A stretch of 13,136 nt of DNA from JBMOLK01 sp049325575 (GTDB taxonomy: Bacteria; Bacillota; Clostridia; Acetivibrionales; Acetivibrionaceae), in the NCBI GenBank assembly GCA_049325575.1, contig JBMOLK010000142.1, positions 1-13,136 on the forward strand, given 5' to 3'. Each line of letters opens with the position of its first letter. The stretch's first letter is position 1. Positions 1-6,571 of this stretch are shown here, in pieces. Below the pieces are notes generated by a model. The model was not told the origin of the DNA. It searched no databases and worked only from the letters and a program-made list of their open reading frames with translations. A program made the position numbers and the translations under genes.

Positions 1-687
1 TTTTATATATTCATTTTCTTTATATTCTACAAACTTAAATGGCCCTGTACCTATAGGTTTGTTGTTCTTAGGAGAATTTGTTATATCTTCACCTAAAAAA
101 TAATGCTTTGGAATTATTGGAAATGTCATAAGCTCCGGAGTAAAAGAATTGGGACTCTTTAGTATTACTCTAAAAGTCTTTAAATCCTCTGCCGAAAAGG
201 CAGTTATATTCTTAAGGTTCACCTTGTAAGGGCTGTTTACCGTGCTGTTTAGTATGGTACTGACTGTAAACTCAACATCTTCTGCAGTGAAGGGTATATT
301 ATCATGCCAGAAAACATTATCTCTTATTTTAAATGTCCATACCAGCCTGTCACCTGATACTTCCCAACTCTCTGACAACATTGGTACAGGTTTTTGGTTT
401 TTATCCAGGGTTACAAGGCTTTCATAGATAAAGCAGGAATAATCCTTCACATAAGCATTATTCGTCAAAATAGGATTCAAGGTATCGGGAGAGGTTGAAA
501 ACAGGTTTAATATTCCGCCTTTTACCGGTCCTGTATCCAGCACATCATCCATATTGTTGTTTAAAAACTCATACTCGTTATTATCCGAATTATCCCCGAT
601 ATCCCTTCCCATTTCTACACTGCAGGAAGTGAATATAATATTTGATATGACCAGCATTATAACTATAAATAAAGCCCTTTTTCTCAA
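1..687 (-). CDS. ABC transporter substrate-binding lipoprotein, family 5 (peptide type), 3' part missing
   Basis: The visible 229 residues are the N-terminal part of a DppA/OppA-like extracytoplasmic binding protein; the frame runs open off the left edge. It would capture oligopeptides or a similar solute for an ABC importer. Residues 1-22 form a lipoprotein signal: basic MRKR, a hydrophobic core and a lipobox-like FTSC with Cys22 as the likely lipidated residue. A polar, Asn/Asp-rich linker follows, then the family pattern GGILNLFSTSPDTLNPI near residues 59-75, an ESLVTLD stretch, WTFKIRDNVFWHD and FTAEDVEFT. These are the conserved N-terminal blocks of SBP_bac_5. The start is TTG at 687-685, because the GGGAG ribosome site at 694-702 lies about 6-8 bases upstream; the next in-frame ATG (codon 11) would cut the signal peptide in half. 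It lies 52 bp downstream of the PgeF gene with no terminator visible between, so co-transcription is possible. The transported solute cannot be told. Confidence 0.88.
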   Translation of the reverse strand, partial: MRKRALFIVIMLVISNIIFTSCSVEMGRDIGDNSDNNEYEFLNNNMDDVLDTGPVKGGILNLFSTSPDTLNPILTNNAYVKDYSCFIYESLVTLDKNQKPVPMLSESWEVSGDRLVWTFKIRDNVFWHDNIPFTAEDVEFTVSTILNSTVNSPYKVNLKNITAFSAEDLKTFRVILKSPNSFTPELMTFPIIPKHYFLGEDITNSPKNNKPIGTGPFKFVEYKENEYIK

Positions 688-693
688 GTATAT

Positions 694-702
694 CTCTCCC
701 TC
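694..702 (-). promoter_or_regulatory. Ribosome binding site fixing the TTG start of the family 5 binding protein
   Basis: On the minus strand this reads GAGGGAGAG, about seven bases before the TTG at 687. No ATG or GTG lies at a suitable distance in frame, so this site is the main reason for calling a TTG start that restores a complete lipoprotein signal peptide. Confidence 0.7.
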
Positions 703-739
703 ATATACTATTATTCTATAAGAGTTACTCATTTGTAAT

Positions 740-1585
740 TTATAGAGATCGATTTAACTGCATTATTCCTACAAGGGTACCCGTTTTTCCGTTATCCCCC
801 CTATGGGAAAAAAATATATCCTTATTGCATTTGGTGCATATATTGCTAAGCAAAATATTGCTTTCCTTCAATCCCTCATCCAATAAATTATCTTTTATTA
901 TGGAAGGAAGGTCAATATGCCATTTATTATTTACCTGCTCACTAAATTTGCCACTATAACTTATATTCCTATTAAATTCTTCATAGACCTCATCCCCCAC
1001 TTCAAAGCAGCACTTTCCGATGGATGGTCCTACAGCTGCCTCAATATCCCTGGGATTACTTCCATAGACTTCCACCATTTTTTTTATGGCTTCTTTTGAT
1101 ATCTCCTTAACTGTACTGCGCCAACCCGAATGAACCAGGGATATTACCATTTTCACGGGATCAAACAGAAAAACCGGTACGCAGTCGGCATAGAAGGTAA
1201 CCAGCGCTACCTCTTCATCATTTGTAACAAGACCGTCAAAACCCATTATATCGCTTTGGCGTATTATCCCCTTACCTCTGTCATCCTTATTTACTACTCT
1301 GATTTTATTATCATGAACTTGGTTTGAAAATACTATATTATTTATATCTATTCCTATTGCATTGGCAATTCTTTTGTAGTTCTCTTCAACATTTATCCTG
1401 TCATCAGTCTTGTTAAAGGCCATATTCAGTGATTCATACTCATTTTTGCTTACCCCACCCCTTCTTGTTGTGAAGCAGTGGGTAACAACATTACTATATT
1501 TTATAAGATTGTTAAATTGTACAAATTCCACTCCGTCTTTTATTCTATAAGTAATATTTCTATTTTCGCTAAATCTTTGATGCAA
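740..1585 (-). CDS. pgeF: PgeF/YlmD family protein (laccase-domain, Cu-oxidase_4)
   Basis: A 281-residue, full-length member of the YfiH/YlmD/LACC1 family. Once annotated as polyphenol oxidase, the family is now known for purine nucleoside phosphorylase/adenosine deaminase activity and, in E. coli (PgeF), for editing misincorporated serine in peptidoglycan precursors. The three metal-binding residues are visible: His91 in SNQVHDNKI, Cys135 in YADCVPVFLFDP and His152 in VHSGWRST; the TTRRGGVS block at residues 39-46 and AAVGPSIGKCCFEVG are also typical. It should be cytoplasmic, with no signal peptide. The start is TTG (1585-1583), seven bases after a strong GGAGGA site. A sigma-A promoter at 1630-1658 and the terminator of the upstream PilZ gene suggest that this gene opens its own transcript. 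In Bacillus and many clostridia the homologue sits in the ylm/sepF division cluster; here it stands next to a peptide-binding protein gene. The family is sure; the physiological substrate is not. Confidence 0.93.
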   Translation of the reverse strand: MHQRFSENRNITYRIKDGVEFVQFNNLIKYSNVVTHCFTTRRGGVSKNEYESLNMAFNKTDDRINVEENYKRIANAIGIDINNIVFSNQVHDNKIRVVNKDDRGKGIIRQSDIMGFDGLVTNDEEVALVTFYADCVPVFLFDPVKMVISLVHSGWRSTVKEISKEAIKKMVEVYGSNPRDIEAAVGPSIGKCCFEVGDEVYEEFNRNISYSGKFSEQVNNKWHIDLPSIIKDNLLDEGLKESNILLSNICTKCNKDIFFSHRGDNGKTGTLVGIMQLNRSL

Positions 1586-1590
1586 TTATG

Positions 1591-1598
1591 CTTCCTCC
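1591..1598 (-). promoter_or_regulatory. Ribosome binding site for the TTG-started pgeF
   Basis: Reads GGAGGAAG on the minus strand, a near-perfect Shine-Dalgarno site placed about five to seven bases before TTG. It supports the non-ATG start and suggests efficient translation despite the weak start codon. Confidence 0.8.
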
Positions 1599-1629
1599 AG
1601 ACTTGGTACATTTATAGGATATCATGAAA

Positions 1630-1658
1630 ATAATATCACACATTATTATTATTCTCAA
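1630..1658 (-). promoter_or_regulatory. Sigma-A promoter of pgeF
   Basis: On the minus strand, TTGAGA (1658-1653, five of six consensus bases) and TATTAT (1635-1630, five of six) are separated by exactly 17 bp. The -10 is preceded by TGA, an extended -10 element. It lies about 45 bp upstream of the pgeF start and just downstream of the pilZ terminator, so the position is as expected for the first gene of a transcript. No operator-like repeat is evident. Confidence 0.7.
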
Positions 1659-1682
1659 CATTCCCCAAACTTTACAAGTACT

Positions 1683-1721
1683 CATTAATAAAATAAGGCT
1701 ACCTCCGCTTTAGAGGTAACC
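1683..1721 (-). terminator. Rho-independent terminator of the PilZ gene, overlapping its stop codon
   Basis: GGTTACCTC (1721-1713 on the minus strand) pairs with GAGGTAGCC (1705-1697) as a nine-position stem with one A/C mismatch and a seven-base loop. It is followed by the T-rich run TTATTTTATT. The 5' arm lies inside the last codons of the PilZ gene, and the TAA stop (1712-1710) falls in the loop. Confidence 0.7.
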
Positions 1722-2327
1722 TAACAAATCTTCCGTCATCTTTTTTTGTTTTTCTTTTAAATCCCTTATAATGGAGTTCATTAAAGTTTTAGTATTATAA
1801 CCCGTGTCTACAACCTTAAGGCCATAATTATAATATCCTTTGCGCTCCGATTTTCGTGTAACCATTGACCTTAGTATAACAGGATTATCATTCATATTAA
1901 GACTTAGTTCAACAAATCTGTTAACCGGAAGATCAACAACCGTATTTATCATAAAACCTTTTAAACTAACATTCTTTACAGACGCACTATATGAATTTAC
2001 GGAAGCAGCAGGTTTAACGACCGCCTCTATAGAGGCAGGAAACCTGGTTGAAAACCTGCGGTTCATCATTGAGAAAGTCTTATTGGCCTTAAGCTTCATA
2101 ATACCCTGACTCAAATCGTGGGCTAGAACTGTGCAGGATGAAACAATTATCTTGTTATACAACTCAAACCCTATAAACAGTGAGCTGTCCGGCAGATCAA
2201 TATAGAACCTGTCATCGTCAAACAGTTTTAACAAGATAAAATCATCATTAAGGTCCAATACAACTCCTGACCCTATATTCTCTTCGAATGCACCGGATAG
2301 GGAAACAACACTTCCTATTTTATACAT
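1710..2327 (-). CDS. PilZ domain c-di-GMP receptor, YcgR/YpfA-like
   Basis: This 205-residue protein has the two-domain layout of YcgR/YpfA-type receptors: an N-terminal beta-rich PilZN-like domain (about 1-85) and a C-terminal PilZ domain (about 90-195). The two c-di-GMP binding signatures are intact: R91-FST-R95 (RxxxR) just before the barrel and N119-V-S-L-K-G124 (D/NxSxxG). Such proteins bind cyclic di-GMP and act on flagellar motility, polysaccharide production or other partners. No signal peptide or membrane helix is seen, so it should be cytoplasmic. The start ATG follows AGGGATG at a suitable distance. The gap to the upstream aldo/keto reductase is 92 bp without a terminator; a weak candidate promoter (TTGTGG 2407-2402, 17 bp, TAATAT 2384-2379) lies there. 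No flagellar or diguanylate cyclase genes adjoin it, so the output partner is unknown. Confidence 0.87.
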   Translation of the reverse strand: MYKIGSVVSLSGAFEENIGSGVVLDLNDDFILLKLFDDDRFYIDLPDSSLFIGFELYNKIIVSSCTVLAHDLSQGIMKLKANKTFSMMNRRFSTRFPASIEAVVKPAASVNSYSASVKNVSLKGFMINTVVDLPVNRFVELSLNMNDNPVILRSMVTRKSERKGYYNYGLKVVDTGYNTKTLMNSIIRDLKEKQKKMTEDLLGYL

Positions 2328-2419
2328 TATACATCCCTGTCTTTAACTTATTATCTATCACTCTTCTCCTGTAATTCTATATTAACACAGACAGTAAACT
2401 TCCACAAGATGCGCAAATT

Positions 2420-3547
2420 CTATATAGATAAAGTATTATGACAATCTTTAAGCTGATCCCTGATTTGTAGTTTTTGCGGACACTTGGTCTCACATATGCC
2501 GCATTCGGTACACGCGTCAGCTCTTTTACCCGGAACCCATTGATTTGTGCCTATTTCCGCGTATCCATTTCTTGCATACTCACTTATCCCGTAAACTTTA
2601 TGGTAGTTCATCATCTGGAAGATGTGTGGGATATTTACTTCCTTAGGACAAGGCATACAATATGCGCAACCGGTACAATAGAGCTGCGAGAGCTTCTTAT
2701 TCTCTTCCATCATTCTGTTGATAGCCTTAACTTCACTGTCTGACAGGGGATCACTGTTTGATGCCGTATTACAGTTTTCTTCAAGCATTTGGATGTTGCT
2801 CATTCCGGATAATGCACAGTCTATATCAGGGTTTGAAAGCACAAACCTAAGAGCAAGCTCTGCGCTGCTATTTACCTTTATGCCCAGCTTATCTGCAACA
2901 TCCCGGGGAAGTCCTGATACCCTTCCACCTCCAACTGGTCCCATGACTACTACTCCAAGACCCTTGGATTTTGCATAGGAAATAGCCTCCTCATTGCTCC
3001 GGTCTATTGCATTGTACTGACATAACACAGATTCAAATATGCCAAGGTCAACCAGCTTTTTCATACTCTCCGGCTCATCATGGAACGAGAAACATATATG
3101 CTTGATCAGACCTTCTTCCTTAGCCTTGTATGCCTCACTTAGCCACCTGGCTTTCTTGTCAATATCCAAAAAGCCGTTATACCCTATTCCATGAAAATGG
3201 TAAAAGTCAACATAATCCATATCCAGCCTCAAAAGCTGTTCCTCAAGGATTCTTCTGTAGTCCCCTTCCTTCTTGATAAGATGCCCCGGACTTTTTGTGG
3301 ATACTATTACTTTATCCCTGATTCCCTTTAAAGCTTTTCCAACTACACTTTCACTCTGATCCTCGCAATAAAAGTAGGCAGTATCATAGTAATTGACACC
3401 TAATTCATAAGCTCTTAGGAGCATTTCTATAGTTTTTTCCTCATCAACTACATCCTTCCCATTGACTTTAATCATAGGAAATCTCATGCATCCAAATCCA
3501 AGCTTTGAAATGTTCACACCGGTATTTCCAAATTTACTGTATTTCAT
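2420..3547 (-). CDS. Aldo/keto reductase with C-terminal Fe-S cluster domain
   Basis: A 375-residue protein joining an NAD(P)H-dependent aldo/keto reductase TIM barrel (about 1-275) to a ferredoxin-like tail. The barrel carries the likely catalytic tetrad Asp55, Tyr60, Lys85 (STK) and His119 (FYHFH), and the nucleotide-binding SNPDIDCALSGM stretch. The tail has two cysteine motifs: C291-x2-C294-x2-C297-x2-CP (CTGCAYCMPCP) and C346-x2-C349-x2-C352-x3-CP (CTECGICETKCP), ligands for 4Fe-4S clusters. This is the COG1453-type family common in strict anaerobes; natural substrates are largely undefined, and electron transfer with ferredoxin is inferred. The frame is open to a TTG at 3562, but that codon lies inside the GGAGGT ribosome site (3560-3555), so ATG at 3547, seven bases after it, is the true start. 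It is transcribed divergently from the mutarotase-like gene. Confidence 0.9.
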   Translation of the reverse strand: MKYSKFGNTGVNISKLGFGCMRFPMIKVNGKDVVDEEKTIEMLLRAYELGVNYYDTAYFYCEDQSESVVGKALKGIRDKVIVSTKSPGHLIKKEGDYRRILEEQLLRLDMDYVDFYHFHGIGYNGFLDIDKKARWLSEAYKAKEEGLIKHICFSFHDEPESMKKLVDLGIFESVLCQYNAIDRSNEEAISYAKSKGLGVVVMGPVGGGRVSGLPRDVADKLGIKVNSSAELALRFVLSNPDIDCALSGMSNIQMLEENCNTASNSDPLSDSEVKAINRMMEENKKLSQLYCTGCAYCMPCPKEVNIPHIFQMMNYHKVYGISEYARNGYAEIGTNQWVPGKRADACTECGICETKCPQKLQIRDQLKDCHNTLSI

Positions 3548-3554
3548 GTATTTT

Positions 3555-3560
3555 ACCTCC
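3555..3560 (-). promoter_or_regulatory. Ribosome binding site deciding the start of the aldo/keto reductase
   Basis: GGAGGT on the minus strand, seven bases before ATG at 3547. A longer reading from TTG at 3562 would begin within this site, so that start is rejected. Confidence 0.85.
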
Positions 3561-3679
3561 AAGACTTACTTTATAATATGACTTTATAATCAATAGATTT
3601 ATTTTACCACTTATTCTCTCTTTGGTCCAGTCACTCTCCAAATTGGGTGCCTTTTGTAGTTCTTTCGATAAATGTTGCA

Positions 3680-3693
3680 GAAACTCGAGTTTC
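3680..3693. promoter_or_regulatory. Perfect 14-bp palindrome, candidate operator
   Basis: GAAACTCGAGTTTC is a perfect inverted repeat with no spacer. Short outer arms TGC (3676-3678) and GCA (3694-3696) extend the symmetry with one unpaired base. It lies in the 203-bp divergent region between the aldo/keto reductase and the mutarotase-like gene. A candidate -10, TAGAAT (3713-3718), has TTCGCA (3691-3696) 16 bp upstream, so the palindrome overlaps the putative -35 of the plus-strand gene. That position would suit a repressor. No regulator gene is adjacent, and the binding protein is unknown. Confidence 0.45.
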
Positions 3694-3718
3694 GCAGCTC
3701 TAAATTTTGTGTTAGAAT
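3691..3718 (+). promoter_or_regulatory. Tentative promoter of the mutarotase-like gene
   Basis: TTCGCA (four of six bases) and TAGAAT (five of six) are spaced 16 bp, about 30 bp upstream of the translation start at 3751. The -10 is convincing but the -35 is weak. This would fit an activated or repressor-controlled promoter overlapped by the palindrome at 3680-3693. Confidence 0.4.
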
Positions 3719-3735
3719 ATTACCTATATATATTT

Positions 3736-3742
3736 AAGGAGG
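3736..3742 (+). promoter_or_regulatory. Ribosome binding site deciding the start of the mutarotase-like gene
   Basis: AAGGAGG, eight bases before ATG at 3751. The frame is open upstream to 3622, but the 43 extra residues are Cys/Phe-rich, unlike the domain, and cross the palindrome and promoter region. Confidence 0.85.
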
Positions 3743-3750
3743 TCTTATTA

Positions 3751-4632
3751 ATGAGCACGTCTAATTCGCATATAACACTAAAAAGTAATAGATTAAATGT
3801 CGAAATTGCATATCCCGGGACAATTTACAGCGGGTCACGCTTTGACTGGACAGGTTTTGTCACAAAGGTAGTCCTTGATGACAGTTATTCATATTGTGTA
3901 CCCGAATCACTTATATCTGGCGAAGGCTCCGGTGGTTTAGGATTTTGCAATGAATTCGGCATTACCACTCCTATAGGATATGACGACGCAAAGCCCGGAG
4001 ATAAATTTCCAAAGTTAGGTGCTGGTCTTTTGACTCGTCCTGATGAATCAGACTACTTCTTTTTTGATAAGTATGTGGTTACCCCATTCCCCGTAAAAAT
4101 TTCCACCGATATTGATACTGCAGTGTTTAAGATTGACCCGCTAGACTGTAACGGATACGCCGTCAAGATGGTAAAAAAAATATCATTGAGTGAAAATACC
4201 TTAATTATAGATTATCACCTTGAAAACGTTGGAACAAAATATATAAAAACGGAAGAGTACTGTCATAATTTTATAGCAGTAAACAATAATTCCATTGGTC
4301 CAGGATACATGCTTAAATTCCCCTATGACATTAAATCTGATGAGGTTCCCGAAGTTATGACTTTAAAAGGTAATACAATCAGCTGGAACCAAGTACCCGA
4401 TAAGGATTTTTACTGCCGCCCTGATGGTTTTTCTGCCGTACAAAATCATTTCTGGGAGCTGGTATACGAACCGGAAAGAGCGGGCGTAAGAGAATTCAGT
4501 AATTTCCCCGTTCACCTTGTGGCCGTTTGGGGAAACACCCATGTTGTCAGTCCTGAAGTATTTATAAACGTCAATATAGCACCCGGAGAAGTTCAGGAAT
4601 GGTCAAGAAAATACGAATTTTTTAGATATTAA
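3751..4632 (+). CDS. Galactose-mutarotase-like (aldose 1-epimerase superfamily) protein
   Basis: A 293-residue, beta-rich protein without signal peptide or membrane segment. The N-terminal block around residues 28-51 (GSRFDWTGFV, then SYCVPE) and the block EEYCHNFIAVNN near residues 169-180, with His172 in the place of a mutarotase catalytic histidine, resemble the galactose mutarotase fold. So does the end, NIAPGEVQEWSRKYEF, whose PGE glutamate matches the conserved acidic residue near the C terminus. Proteins of this type interconvert sugar anomers or bind carbohydrate; this particular subgroup is usually annotated only as hypothetical, so the substrate is unknown. It is a single-gene unit: the gene on its left is divergent, and a bidirectional terminator follows it directly. 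The palindrome in its promoter suggests regulation by a local or distant repressor. The assignment is by fold-level motif recognition and is less sure than the frame itself. Confidence 0.7.
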   Translation: MSTSNSHITLKSNRLNVEIAYPGTIYSGSRFDWTGFVTKVVLDDSYSYCVPESLISGEGSGGLGFCNEFGITTPIGYDDAKPGDKFPKLGAGLLTRPDESDYFFFDKYVVTPFPVKISTDIDTAVFKIDPLDCNGYAVKMVKKISLSENTLIIDYHLENVGTKYIKTEEYCHNFIAVNNNSIGPGYMLKFPYDIKSDEVPEVMTLKGNTISWNQVPDKDFYCRPDGFSAVQNHFWELVYEPERAGVREFSNFPVHLVAVWGNTHVVSPEVFINVNIAPGEVQEWSRKYEFFRY

Positions 4633-4635
4633 TAG

Positions 4636-4669
4636 AAAAAAGTGACACAGAATAAAGTGTCACTTTTTT
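4636..4669. terminator. Bidirectional rho-independent terminator between convergent genes
   Basis: AAAAAAGTGACAC (4636-4648) and GTGTCACTTTTTT (4657-4669) form a perfect 13-bp stem around an eight-base loop. The A-run on one side and the T-run on the other give a U-tract in both directions, so it can end both the mutarotase-like transcript and the glnS transcript. Confidence 0.92.
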
Positions 4670-4696
4670 ATTATACATTATGCATATATTATTCCT

Positions 4697-6427
4697 TTAT
4701 TCCTTATTGGAAACCTTAGCCCATGTATCTTTAAGTGATACAGTTCTGTTAAATACCGGCGCACCTTCCTTTGAATCAACAATATCAACACAGAAATACC
4801 CCAACCTTAAAAACTGGAACATGTCACCTGGCTTGGCATCTTTAAGTCCCGGCTCAAGCTTGCATGAAGCCAGAACTTCGAGAGAGTCGGAATTTATCTG
4901 TTCCAGAAAATCCACGTTTTCTTCAGAACCCGGGTTTGGAAGGTTAAACAAGTGTTCATACAGGCGAACTTCACCATCAATAGCATGTGCAGCCGATACC
5001 CAGTGAATAGTGCCTTTTACCTTACGGCCATCAGGAGAATTCCCTCCTCTAGAATCCGGGTCGTAAGTGCAATGCACTTCAATTATTTCACCTGTCTTTT
5101 CATCCTTTACTACATTAACACATTTTATGAAGTAAGTGCTTTTTAGCCTGACTTCCTGTCCCGGCGCCAAACGGAAGTACTTCTTGGGCGGATTTTCACA
5201 AAAATCGTCCTGCTCTATATATATGACACGTGAGAAAGGTACTTTTCTTGTTCCTGAATCAGGATCTTCAGGGTTATTAGGAACCTCAAATTCTTCCACC
5301 ATGTCTTCAGGATAATTATCTATAACTACCTTAAGAGGACGCAGCACAGCCATAACTCTTGTAGCCTTTTGATTCAGTTCTTCTCTTATACAGTGCTCGA
5401 GAAGAGCTATATCAACCATGCTGTTACTTTTTGCAACCCCTATTCGTGCACAAAACTCTCTTACTGCTTCAGGGGTATATCCACGCCTTCTTAAGCCTGA
5501 TATTGTAGGCATTCTCGGGTCATCCCATCCTTTGACATGGCCTTCTTTTACCAACTGCAGAAGCTTTCTCTTACTCATTACCGTATTGCTCAAGTTCAAA
5601 CGGGCAAACTCTATCTGGCGGGATTTGCATGGAACATCCAAAGTCTCAAGCAGCCAGTTATATAAAGGTCTATGGTCTTCAAACTCAAGAGTACAAATTG
5701 AATGGGTTATCCCTTCTAATGAATCTGATAAAGGATGCGCAAAGTCATACATAGGATATATGCACCAATTGTCCCCTGTCCTATGATGATGGGCTCTCAT
5801 AATTCTATAGATTACCGGGTCACGCATGTTAAGGTTTGGAGAAGCCATATCTATCTTGGCTCTAAGCACCCTTGAGCCATCTTCAAATTCACCATTTTTC
5901 ATTCTATTGAATAAATCAAGGTTCTCTTCAACAGAGCGGCCGCGATAAGGACTTTCCTTCCCTGGCTCTGTTAAGGTTCCCCTATACTCTCTTATTTGCT
6001 CTGCACTCAAATCACAAACATAGGCCTTACCCACCTCAATCAGCTTTACTGCAAACTCGTACAGCTTTTCAAAGTAATCGGATGCATAAAAGAGCCTGTC
6101 ATCCCAGTCAAATCCAAGCCATTTTACATCTGTCTTAATAGATTCCACATATTCATTATCTTCCTTACTTGGATTTGTGTCATCAAACCTAAGATTGCAC
6201 AAGCCATTGTTTTGGTTAGCTATTCCAAAATTCAGGCAAATGGATTTAGCATGTCCTATATGAAGATAGCCGTTTGGTTCAGGCGGAAATCTTGTATGGA
6301 CTCTCTTGCCGAATCTATTGTTTTCAGTATCTTCATCGATAATATCTTGTATAAAGTTTGAATATTTTTTTTCACTTTCTTCAAATGAATTCAGCTCATT
6401 ATTTGTATCATCTATTTGAGCACACAT
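4697..6427 (-). CDS. glnS: Glutaminyl-tRNA synthetase
   Basis: This 576-residue class I synthetase charges tRNA-Gln with glutamine directly. The N-terminal catalytic domain holds the HIGH motif (PPEPNGYLHIGHAKSI, residues 48-63, HIGH at 56-59), the FDDTNPSKEDNEYVESIK block and the KMSKS-equivalent VMSKRK at 283-288, followed by KGWDDPRMPTISGLRRRGYTPE. The C-terminal half matches the GlnRS beta-barrel anticodon-binding domains. These match E. coli GlnS closely and rule out the related GluRS. An N-terminal extension of about 15-20 polar residues precedes the NFIQDIIDED start common to the family. ATG at 6427 follows GGAGGA by nine bases; a sigma-A promoter lies at 6501-6528 and the terminator at 4636-4669, so it is a monocistronic unit. 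Many Firmicutes lack GlnRS and use GatCAB instead; whether this genome has both cannot be seen here. Confidence 0.97.
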   Translation of the reverse strand: MCAQIDDTNNELNSFEESEKKYSNFIQDIIDEDTENNRFGKRVHTRFPPEPNGYLHIGHAKSICLNFGIANQNNGLCNLRFDDTNPSKEDNEYVESIKTDVKWLGFDWDDRLFYASDYFEKLYEFAVKLIEVGKAYVCDLSAEQIREYRGTLTEPGKESPYRGRSVEENLDLFNRMKNGEFEDGSRVLRAKIDMASPNLNMRDPVIYRIMRAHHHRTGDNWCIYPMYDFAHPLSDSLEGITHSICTLEFEDHRPLYNWLLETLDVPCKSRQIEFARLNLSNTVMSKRKLLQLVKEGHVKGWDDPRMPTISGLRRRGYTPEAVREFCARIGVAKSNSMVDIALLEHCIREELNQKATRVMAVLRPLKVVIDNYPEDMVEEFEVPNNPEDPDSGTRKVPFSRVIYIEQDDFCENPPKKYFRLAPGQEVRLKSTYFIKCVNVVKDEKTGEIIEVHCTYDPDSRGGNSPDGRKVKGTIHWVSAAHAIDGEVRLYEHLFNLPNPGSEENVDFLEQINSDSLEVLASCKLEPGLKDAKPGDMFQFLRLGYFCVDIVDSKEGAPVFNRTVSLKDTWAKVSNKE

Positions 6428-6500
6428 TCTTATGTTCCTCCTCGCATAATTATGTCCTTTTTCATATGTAGGCTAATTCTCTAGAAATATATATTATTAT

Positions 6501-6528
6501 ATTATATAACATTATCCATTTGATTCAA
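6501..6528 (-). promoter_or_regulatory. Sigma-A promoter of glnS
   Basis: On the minus strand TTGAAT (6528-6523) and a perfect TATAAT (6506-6501) are spaced 16 bp, about 73 bp upstream of the glnS start. The leader between is AT-rich and too short for a T-box; no T-box sequence is present. Confidence 0.65.
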
Positions 6529-6571
6529 TAACTTTTTTATGAAAACGACATTGCCAATACTTTCCATGGCA

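Noticed and set aside
2320..2361. Short 13-codon frame (GTG start, minus) overlapping the PilZ start, preceded by AGGAG, as a leader peptide
   Set aside because: Too short, with no composition bias or attenuator structure; chance is likely in AT-rich DNA.
3622..3750. Longer reading of the mutarotase-like protein with 43 extra N-terminal residues
   Set aside because: A strong AAGGAGG site at 3736-3742 points to ATG 3751, and the extra stretch crosses the palindrome and promoter and is unlike the domain.
5418..6361. Open frames of 121-122 codons on the plus strand within glnS
   Set aside because: They are antisense to a clearly conserved glnS and lack ribosome sites or family features.
6428..6571. 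Possible T-box riboswitch upstream of glnS
   Set aside because: Only about 75 bases lie between the promoter and start, with no T-box sequence or terminator/antiterminator pair.
6540..6571. Terminator after the GtrA gene from TGCCA/TGGCA repeats
   Set aside because: Stem of only five pairs with a ten-base loop and no proper U-tract.
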